From Lineus longissimus (Eukaryota; Nemertea; Pilidiophora; Heteronemertea; Lineidae), in assembly GCF_910592395.1 (NCBI RefSeq), contig NC_088313.1, forward strand, positions 3,844,501 to 3,908,500: DNA of 64,000 nucleotides, read 5' to 3'. Shown here one piece after another: positions 46,431 through 64,000 of the stretch. The translations under genes and the position numbers were made by a program. Numbering within the stretch: the stretch's first letter is position 1; each line of letters starts with the position of its first letter. Under the pieces are notes generated by a model. The model was not told the DNA's origin and ran no database searches. It saw nothing but the letters and a program-made list of their open reading frames with translations.

Positions 46431-47342
46431 ATGGGCGGTTATTTCCGCATTAAATGATGTCCTAAAACGCGTCTTTATAACTGGCGACTCGTGTGTGTAG
46501 AGCAACCCGTGCGTACAGAGCAAAACGCGCGTATCTAACTCGCGACCCCTACAAAGAACATAACGCGAATGTATAACTACTGTCGCATAAACGTGCCGTC
46601 GGATAACTAGTGTCGGATAACTAGTGTCGGATAAGTGCTGTCGCATAAGTGCTGTCGCATATAAGGTTCCTCAGCCTCCCGCATCGCGGCGCTCTTGTGT
46701 CTTGATGATTATTGTTTTTGCTCTAAGGACGACATTAAAACGAATAATTAGGCTATTGCTTGTAGGCCGAGGCCCTTATATACATGTAGTACACTATGTA
46801 CCGGTATCCTTATTGCATCAATTTTATTCTTACCACCAGGTACAGGTGTAGAGGTTGAGGTCGTAGATCTACTAGTACTAGTCGCAGGCACTGCAGATGC
46901 TGCAATATTATCAACCCGATTATCAAGAGGGACCTGGTCCTGTGTAGGCCTGCCCAACAAATTCACAACGTCTTGCAGCATGCGTGCTGCCCGCTGGAGC
47001 ACATGTGGATCTTGATTAGTAGCCTAGCCATTTTTCTCTTCTGTCTCAAACTCAGGATTACGTCGCTTAGAACAAAAGTAATAATAACTAGCGCCGCGAT
47101 GCGGGAGGCTGAGGAACCTTATATGCGACAGCAGTTATCCGACAGCACTTATCCGACACTAGTTATCCGACGGCACGTTTATGCGACAGTAGTTATACAT
47201 TCGCGTTATGTTCTTTGTAGGGGTCGCGAGTTAGATACGCGCGTTTTGCTCTGTACGCACGGGTTGCTCTACACACACACGCGAGACGCCAGTTATAAAG
47301 ACGCGTTTTAGGACATCATTTAATGCGGAAATAACCGCCCAT
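46431..47342. mobile_element. Long-TIR DNA transposon, 912 bp, 8-bp target duplication
   Basis: The left arm 46431-46693 and right arm 47090-47342 are inverted copies starting ATGGGCGGTTATTTCCGC and ending at GCATCGCGGCGCT. AGTATTCT flanks both ends (46423-46430, 47343-47350). Within the arms a 14-bp tandem motif (GTCGGATAACTAGT and variants with GTGCT or CGCATA) is present in four copies on the left and three on the right. The 8-bp duplication fits hAT, P or Zisupton/KDZ-like elements; the termini do not settle which. No transposase is present, so it is non-autonomous. Confidence 0.93.
46748..47002 (-). pseudogene. Open frame inside the long-TIR element, captured or relic exon
   Basis: In the 396-bp unique centre the minus strand reads DPHVLQRAARMLQDVVNLLG, then RPTQDQVPLDNRVDN and a Ser/Thr-rich end STSRSTTSTSTPVPG. 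At the last glycine the DNA reads CCTGGTG|GTAAGA, a strong donor site, so real coding sequence may stop near 46843. The upper part looks like a genuine amphipathic protein exon, either a relic of the element's own gene or a captured host exon. I do not recognise the family. Confidence 0.4.
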
Positions 47343-47615
47343 AGTATTCTGCTGCTGTAGTTGGCCAGTCAGCACATTCAAATTCCCCGCTTGAGGACGA
47401 GTATGCCAACAATGGGTAGGATTTAGTTCCGAGTTTACATCTTTTCTACCCACAATTCCTTGATTTCAGAGCGACTTCCGTTTGAGCTATGGCGGAGTCG
47501 ATTTGAGAACAATAAATGCCCTGCAAAATCTCCCGTAATCCTGTTGAAGGAATTAAGTTTTAAACCCCAGGCTTTTTGACTACATTCCTTTTAAGTTGAA
47601 GACGAATATATCGCC

Positions 47616-57589
<9,974 letters not shown>

Positions 57590-58603
57590 TTTCTTGGTTT
57601 GTCACGTAGGATGAGGAACATTTGTGAAATGATTTAACATTTCTGTTGTGACTGCTTGTCCGTCTGAAATAGGGACAGCCTTCTGAGCCTGCGTAATCAC
57701 TGGTTTGATATTGCAAACAAGCGATTTTTGTCGCAAAGAACTTATCAGATTTCCTTTGTTCTATTTCTGTATTCTTATTTTGATTGTGCTATAAATTTGG
57801 TGAAGAAAAAGGGAAAAGAAATTCTGTAAAAAACATAAAACATGAAAACTCTGGAAAAAGAAGTTTGGTCGAGCTGTTCTTGAGATGTACATGTTTTCTT
57901 TTTGCCAAACCACCCATGGTGTGAGATTCGGATCTACATATGTATATTTACTTTAAAGTCATCCTATTGAAGAAGTCGTCACCTCATATCATGACATTTC
58001 ATCGACAGTAAACATAAATATTATTGTTAATTGATAACCCTGGTCGTGTGATCACCTTGTCTGCAATTGATCATAGATAAAGTTTGTCCTGACCTGTTTT
58101 GTGTGGTGGCACACTGAAGAAGAGCTGAAATCATGCCAGACCAGCACTTACTAAACTTTTGAATTCATTATAAGTCGAATACTATTTCTTGAATTAGTGA
58201 GAAGTTTTGAAGACCTTCTGTTCACATTTTCAATTGTAAGGTTAAGTGGTACAGTTATACCTCCTGCAGTGTAAAAGACCGCTGTCTGTGCACATCATGC
58301 ACACAAAGGCTATGATTTTACTGTTGTTATAATTGTACCACCTCACCTTATATCTATCTTAAGTTCGTGCTGGGCTGCCATAATCATGAGACACCCCTTT
58401 AAAAGGGAGTAAAGGCAGGACCTAAGGGTTAAATTGTTGGTCTTTGGATGACTTGCATATACAGTTGGAGGCCTGGGGTGTGTTTGATTCATATTCCTCA
58501 GAAAGGCATGAACAGTTTTGATGTACATGTATTGCGAGATAAGATATTTTGTGAATACAATTTTTGCGAGTCGGTACAATATATGCATTTATATGTGAAT
58601 AAA
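57590..58603 (+). other. Probable POLR2B 3' UTR with poly(A) signal
   Basis: An AT-rich stretch after the stop with no further gene. The first canonical AATAAA I see is at 58598-58603, followed by a T/G-rich stretch (TTTTTGTAATG). An earlier variant signal could be used instead. Confidence 0.45.
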
Positions 58604-58639
58604 TTTTTGTAATGTAAATTGGATTGTAACCTCTTCTTT

Positions 58640-59380
58640 TGACCTGTATTATTGGGAGACACCCTGTTTGTTCCAAATTCACTCAGTTCGATCTTCAACC
58701 ATGTGGTCCTCAGTCACTGTCGGAAGACTGTTCACTGGACAGTATGTCCATCAGTAAATCTGTTGGGTTCACAACCAGGTGGTCTTGGGTCCTTGCTTTG
58801 AGACACCCAGGATCACAATTCAAGGCTATCAGTTTGTCCATCAGTGACCATTCGGAAAAACCAATAGTGGTCTTCAGAAGATTCCCAAGATCTCTGTTCC
58901 AAGGCAGTCACCAGTTTGTTCATTTATTGGAACAACTAAATGTGTCGTCGGTCTACCTGATGCAAGATGGATAGGTTGTAACTATGTCTATTTGGCAAGA
59001 CCTTGACGCTCTACATATTCTTTCTGAGACATCCTGTAGAGCAAGGCAGATTGCAGCAGTTGGCCTTGTTAAACTGATATGGGAATGCTAGTTTGTGGCA
59101 ATGTCTCAGTGAAGACAATCATTTCTGATACAACCAGTATAGCAAGGAAGATTGCAGCAGGATGTCTAACTGGTGCTAGAGAATTAGGTTGTGACGTGAA
59201 GACATTGACGTTCTGCATATTCTTTTCTGAGGCATCCTGTATAGCAACGCAGATTGCAGTTGACCATATCTCTTTCTGAGACGTCCTGTCTGGCAAGGAA
59301 GATTGCACGACTGTGTCAAACAGGTGAGAGAGAGCTTGGTTGTGACGTTTTTCCTCTGGCAAGCCGTTTATGACGCTCTA
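58640..59380. repeat. Degenerate satellite-like repeats, proximal part
   Basis: Loosely repeated phrases of the neighbouring arrays recur: TGGTCCTCAGTCACTGT, GTGGTCTTCAG, TTTCTGAGACATCCTGTA, AGCAAGGAAGATTGCA. There is no fixed period. It looks like old, decayed copies of the 51-bp and 90-bp units. Confidence 0.6.
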
Positions 59381-59830
59381 AAGAGCCTTGTCTGAGACAA
59401 CTTGTATATTGCAAGGCAAACTGTTTGTCTGACTGGTGTGAGAGAGTTGGGTTGTGACGATGTCTCTCTAAAGAGCCTTGTCTGAGACAACTTGTATATT
59501 GCAAGGCAAACTGCTTGTCTGACTTGTGTGAGAGAGTTGGGTTATGACGATGTCTCTCTAAAGAGCCTTGTCTGAGACAACTTGTATATTGCAAGGCAAA
59601 CTGTTTGTCTGACTTGTGTGAGAGAGTTGGGTTGTGACGATGTCTCTCTAAAGAGCCTTGTCTGAGACAACTTGTATATTGCAAGGCAGACTGTTTGTCT
59701 GACTTGTGTGAGAGAGTTGGGTTGTGACGATGTCTCTCTAAAGAGCCTTGTCTGAGACAACTTGTACATTGCAAGGCAAACTGTTTGTCTGACTTGTGTG
59801 AGAGAGTTGGGTTGTGACGATGTCTCTCTG
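59381..59830. repeat. 90-bp tandem array, five copies
   Basis: CTTGTATATTGCAAGGCAAA recurs at 59401, 59491, 59581, 59671 and 59761 (the last with CTTGTACATT), an exact 90-bp period with very few changes. Since 90 is a multiple of three, the minus strand stays open as a 30-residue repeat (SCLRQGSLERHRHNPTLSH). I do not consider it a gene. Confidence 0.95.
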
Positions 59831-60359
59831 TCGGGCCTTTGGTTTATCAGGTTTCATTTGTCATACATCGTTTTCTGGGACATCTTGTATATAGCAAGGT
59901 ATATTGCATGTCTGGTACAAGAGAGATAGGTTGTAAATCGATCATGTCTCCGTGTTGAGCCTGTGCTTTACAAGGCTTTATATATCTTTTTCTGAGTCAT
60001 TCTGTATATAGCTAGGCAGATAGCAGTAGAAAAGAAACTCTAAAGCCTTGCGAGCCTGACATAGAGACGTTTTTACAACCCGGCTCTTTCTGATCTGTGC
60101 CATGTCTTGCACATACTCTGCCTTTGCTATACAGGATGTCTCTGTAAAGGATATGTTAGGCCTCAATGGCCAGGCATGAGGACATCGTCACAACCTATCT
60201 CTGCACGTCTAGTCAGTTGGAAAGACTGTTGCACTTCTGATGTGGTTGGTCTTCAGTCGCATTTGGAAGGGATGTTTAGAACCAACCTGTCTGCCTTCTG
60301 GACAACCCATGTTGGTCATCAACCACTATTTTGAGACAGTCAGCCTGGCCTTTGGACAT
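59831..60359. repeat. Degenerate repeats between the two arrays
   Basis: Worn pieces such as TTTTCTGGGACATCTTGTAT, ATAGCAAGG and GTGGTTGGTCTTCAGTC link the 90-bp and 51-bp families. No gene. Confidence 0.6.
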
Positions 60360-63080
60360 CCTAGTGGTCTTTAATCACTGTTGGAAGACAACCAGTCTGG
60401 CTTTGATAGATCCATTGTGGTCTTCCAACTGTTTGGGGGACAACCAGCCTGATTTTGAGAGTACCACTGTGGTCTTTAACTGTTTTGGAGACAACCAGTC
60501 TGGCTTTTAGAGAACCATTGTGGTCTTTAGCTGTCCGAGAGACAAGCAGCATGGCCTCAGGACAACCCAGTGTGGTCTCAAAACACTGTTTGAGAGACAA
60601 CCAGTCCTGGTCTTGGGACAACCCAGTGTGGTTTCCAATCACTGTTGAGAGACAACCAGGCTGACTTTGAGACAATCCAGTACAGTCCCAAATCACGAGA
60701 CAGGCAGCATAGCCTTGAGACAACCCATTTATGGTCTTTAATCGCTGTAGAGATACAACTAGTCTGGCGTTGGGAGTACCATTGTGGTCTTTCACTGTTT
60801 GAGAGACAACCAGTATGGCTTTGAGAGTACTATTGTGGTCTTTAACTGTTTGGGAGACGACCAGTCTGGCTTTGAGAGTACCACACTGTGGTTTTCCAAC
60901 TGTTTGGGGGACAAACAGTATGGCTTTGAGACTACTACTGTGGTCTTTCACTGTTTGGGAGACAACCAGTCTGGCTTTGAGAGTACAATTATGGTTTTTA
61001 ACTTTTTGACAGACAACTAGCCTGGCGTTGGGAGTACCACTGTGGACTGGCTTTGATAGAACCATTGTGGTCTTCAGCTGTCTGAGAAACAAGCAGCCTG
61101 GCCTAAGGATAACTTAGTGCTGTCTCAAATCACTGTTTGAGAGACAACCAGTCCTGGTCTTGGGACAACCCAGTGTGGTTTCCAATCCCTGTTTGAGAGA
61201 CAACCAGTCTGGCTAGGAGAGTACCACTGTGGTCTTTCACTGTTTGAGAGACAACAAGAATGGCTTTGAGAGAACCATTGTGGTCTTCAGCTGTCCGAGA
61301 GACAAGAAGCATGGCCTTAGGACATCCCAGTGTGGTCACAAAACACTGTTTGAGAGACAACCATGTGTGGTTTCCAATCCCTGTTTTAGAGACAACCGAC
61401 TTGGCATTCAGAGCCCCATTGTGGTCTTTAACTATTTGGGAGACAACTTGCCTGGCTTTGAGAGATCCACTGTGGTCTTCAACTGTTTGAGACACTAATC
61501 TCGCTTTGAGAGTACCACTGCGGTATTTAACTGTTTGGGAGACAACCAGTCTGGCTTTGTGGGTACCACTGTGGTCTTTCACTGTTTGAGAAACAACCAG
61601 TCTGGTTTTGAGAGTACTACTGTGGTCTTTAACTGTTTGAGAGACAACCAGTCTGGCTTTGTGGGTACCACTGTACTCTTTCACTGTTTGAGAAACAACC
61701 AGTCTGGTTTTGAGAGTACTACTCTGGTCTTTAACTGTTTGAGAGACAACCAGTCTGGCTTTGAGAGTACTACTGTGGTCTTTCACTGTTTGGTAGACAA
61801 CCACCCTGGCTTTGAGAGTACCATTGTGGTATTTAACTGTTTGGGAGACAACCAGTCTGGCTTTGTGGGTACCACTGTGGTCTTTAACTGTTTTAGAGAC
61901 AACCAGTCTGGCTTTGAGAGTACCACACTATGGTTTTCCAACTGTTTGGGGGGGGGACAAACAATATGGCTTTGAGAGTACCACTGTGGTCCTTCACTGT
62001 TTGGGAGACAACCAGTCTGGCTTTGAGAGTACCACTGTGGTCTTTAACTGTTTGAGAGACAACCAGTCTGGCTTTGAGAGTACCACTGTGGTCCTTCACT
62101 GTTTGGGAGACAACTAGCCTGGCTTTGAGAGTACTACTGTGGTCTTTAACTGTTTGAGAGACAACCAGTCTGGCTTTGAGAGTACCACTGTGGTCCTTAA
62201 CTGTTTGAGAGACAACCAGTCTGGCTTTGAGAGTACCACTGTGGTCCTTCACTGTTTGGGAGACAACTAGCCTGGCTTTGAGAGTACTACTGTGGTCTTT
62301 AACTGTTTGAGAGACAACCAGTCTGGCTTTGAGAGTACCACTGTGGTCTTTAACTGTTTGAGAGACAACCAGTCTGGCTTTGTGGGTACCACTGTGGTCT
62401 TTAACTGTTTGAGAGACAACCAGTCTGGCTTGAGAGTACTACTGTGGTCTTTAACTGTTTGAGAGACAACCAGTCTGGCTTGAGAGTACCACTGTGGTCT
62501 TTAACTGTTTGAGAGACAACCAGTCTGGCTTGAGAGTACTACTGTGGTCTTTAACTGTTTGAGAGACAACCAGTCTGGCTTGAGAGTACTACTGTGGTCT
62601 TTAACTGTTTGAGAGACAACCAGTCTGGCTTGAGAGTACCACTGTGGTCTTTAACTGTTTGAGAGACAACCAGTCTGGCTTGAGAGTACTACTGTGGTCT
62701 TTAACTGTTTGAGAGACAACCACCCTGGCTTTGAGAGTACCATTGTGGTATTTAACTGTTTGGGAGACAACCAGTCTGGCTTTGAGAGTACCACTGTGGT
62801 CTTTAACTGTTTGAGAGACAACCAGTCTGGCTTGAAAGTACTACTGTGGTCTTTAACTGTTTGAGAGACAACCAGTCTGGCTTTGAGAGTACCACTGTGG
62901 TCTTTAACTGTTTGAGAGACAACCACCCTGGCTTTGAGAGTACCATTGTGGTATTTAACTGTTTGGGAGACAACCAGTCTGGCTTTGAGAGTACCATTGT
63001 GGTCTTTAACTGTTTGAGAGACAACCAGCCTGGCTTTGAGAGTACCACTGTAGTATTTAACTGTTTGGGAGACTGCTAGC
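60360..63080. repeat. 51-bp minisatellite, roughly 50 copies
   Basis: The unit reads CTGTTTGAGAGACAACCAGT, CTGGCTTTGAGAGTACCACT, GTGGTCTTTAA. Copies from about 60360 to 61500 are diverged and mixed with other phrases (GGGACAACCCAGTGTGGT). Copies from 61500 to 63080 are nearly uniform. Subtypes recur: GTGGGTACC, GTACTACTG, GTCCTTCACTG. A block at about 62420-62720 has 50-bp units that lack one T (CTGGCTTGAGAG). The 51-bp period keeps frames open on both strands (about KARLVVSQTVKDHSGTL on minus, DNQSGFESTTVVFNCLR on plus), but the 50-bp block breaks both. Confidence 0.96.
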
Positions 63081-63807
63081 CTGGCTTCGAGAGAACCATT
63101 GTTGTCTTCAGCTGTCTGAGTGACAACCAGCCTGGCCTTAGGGCAAGAAAGTGTGGATATCGATGATTGTTTCATGGTGACAGCCAGCCTAGTTTTGGGA
63201 CAACCCAGTTGCTCCAATAACCGTTTGAAAGTCAACAAGCCTGTCATTGGGACAACCTAGTATGGACATCTATCACTGTTTAAGATGAGTCTTACTTTGA
63301 GACCACCCAATGTGGTTTTTATTCTTTGGAGACAAATTTTGGAATGCCTGGTCTTGGGACAACACGATGTGGTCAGTGCAGTCAGCGGTTAGTACGGGTG
63401 CAACCAAGCACACATTCTGCCTTTGGACAATAATGCACACAATTGCAGGGTTCAGATTGAGCCTGTTGTATATTTATTTTCTTTGACACCCTGTTAGCAG
63501 CTGTCAGCCATGTCATGTACAGTACATCCCGATTCTGAATAATCTTCTGCTATCATTTGTTTGAAAGTCTGGGTTGTTATCAAATGATGCAACTTATTGT
63601 CTGATCCATTGTTTTTATCAAGTGAAAGGGTAAATCAAGGTTGAATGCAGTGTTGTGGGTCATTGATAAATGTCCCGATTGTGACTGTCTACAACCATCC
63701 ATTGAAGAAAACATCCTGGCCTAGAATAATGCACAAACAGGAAATTAAAGACATCGAAGTCAGGATGCGTCACTCATGCTGAAAGAGGGTTACGCCTGAA
63801 ACATCAG
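63081..63807. other. Array edge and unique sequence
   Basis: Decayed 51-bp copies run to about 63390 (GGGACAACCTAGTATGG, GAGACCACCCAATGTGG). After that the sequence is unique, with no gene recognised. Confidence 0.5.
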
Positions 63808-63946
63808 TTAAAGGGGGACTATAGGCAGGAGGATAGGGGCTAATTTGGCCATCTTCAAGTGACAGTGACAGTGATAGTGACAGAGTAATGGCCCTAGGTC
63901 ATGTCAGACTTGGCACTGAATATATCCCTCATACAAGCGTGAGTCA
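63808..63946 (+). repeat. Dispersed repeat, copy 2
   Basis: Same family as 27821-27955: AAAGGGGGACTATAGGCAGG, CTAATTTGGCCATCTTCAAG, a (GACAGT) run, GTCAGACTTGGCACTGAATA, ACAAGCGTGAGTCATT. The sequence from here to the end of the window shows nothing further. Confidence 0.85.
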
Positions 63947-64000
63947 TTTTGACCTACTTTGAGATGTGAGACACCCCTATTGGCGGCTTTGTGTAACTCC

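Larger units (their letters stand above)
45288..47615. promoter_or_regulatory. Divergent INPP5F / POLR2B upstream region
   Basis: The start codons of two genes face away from each other 2.3 kb apart. No TATA box is obvious next to either. The region holds the palindrome 46181-46428 and the element 46431-47342, which together occupy about half of it. Removing them brings the genes to about 1.2 kb apart, so an originally compact shared or back-to-back promoter is likely. Transcription starts cannot be placed from sequence alone. Confidence 0.5.

Noticed and set aside
46431-47342. Firm assignment of the long-TIR element to hAT
   Set aside because: The 8-bp duplication fits, but the terminal bases do not match the usual hAT ends and no transposase is present.
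59316-59774. 152-codon minus frame with 30-residue repeats
   Set aside because: Product of the 90-bp tandem array; no gene context and decayed flanks.
59381-63080. CRISPR-like regular arrays
   Set aside because: Units are continuous tandem repeats without unique spacers, in animal nuclear DNA.
60361-63247. Long open frames on both strands as a repeat protein (17-residue units)
   Set aside because: Openness follows from a 51-bp period without stops. Both strands are equally open, the 50-bp units break the frame, and there is no splice or start context.

Overview
The window looks like nuclear DNA of a bilaterian animal, most probably a marine invertebrate. It has short GT-AG exons in long AT-rich introns, proteins close in sequence and domain layout to vertebrate orthologues, many tRNA-derived SINE-like repeats, TTAGGG-type telomere-like repeats and many young DNA transposons. 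A lophotrochozoan (mollusc or brachiopod-like) source is a guess from repeat style and the frequent TACATGTA-type motifs; a non-vertebrate deuterostome is not excluded. There are no bacterial features, CRISPR arrays or operons.

Three host genes can be read. (1) An intronless, atypical aminergic-like rhodopsin-family GPCR lies on + at 23469-25397. (2) The 5' seven coding exons of INPP5F/SAC2, a SAC-domain phosphoinositide phosphatase, run on the minus strand from 45287 down to 27391. The catalytic and C-terminal exons were not found in the window, so the gene continues to the left with a very long intron 7 or is broken. (3) A complete 17-exon POLR2B (RPB2, second largest subunit of RNA polymerase II) lies on + at 47616-57589 and encodes 1175 residues. 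INPP5F and POLR2B are head to head. Their 2.3 kb shared upstream region has been invaded by a 248-bp near-perfect palindrome and a 912-bp element with long terminal inverted repeats.

The richest region is 34.5-37.5 kb, in INPP5F intron 3. It holds a 2985-bp PIF/Harbinger transposon with perfect 30-bp terminal inverted repeats and a TAA target duplication. It carries an intact DDE transposase gene (+) and an intact MADF-BESS DNA-binding gene (-). The two genes are interlocked: the single intron of the transposase contains exons 2 and 3 of the MADF gene, and intron 1 of the MADF gene contains transposase exon 2.

Layout: 1-23.4 kb is repeat-rich DNA with no convincing gene (tandem repeats at 3.9, 11.4 and 17.3-19.6 kb, a piggyBac-like non-autonomous element at 18.1-18.8 kb, interstitial telomere-like repeats at 21.4 kb). 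23.5-25.4 kb is the GPCR. 27.4-45.3 kb is INPP5F with a repeat-packed intron landscape: a 14-bp minisatellite, the Harbinger element, foldback elements, one of them split by a SINE, and 162-bp and ~50-bp tandem arrays. 45.3-47.6 kb is the divergent promoter region. 47.6-58.6 kb is POLR2B with its probable 3' UTR. 58.6-63.4 kb is a long satellite-like tract with a 90-bp array and a roughly 50-copy 51-bp array, open in frame on both strands over long stretches but probably not coding.
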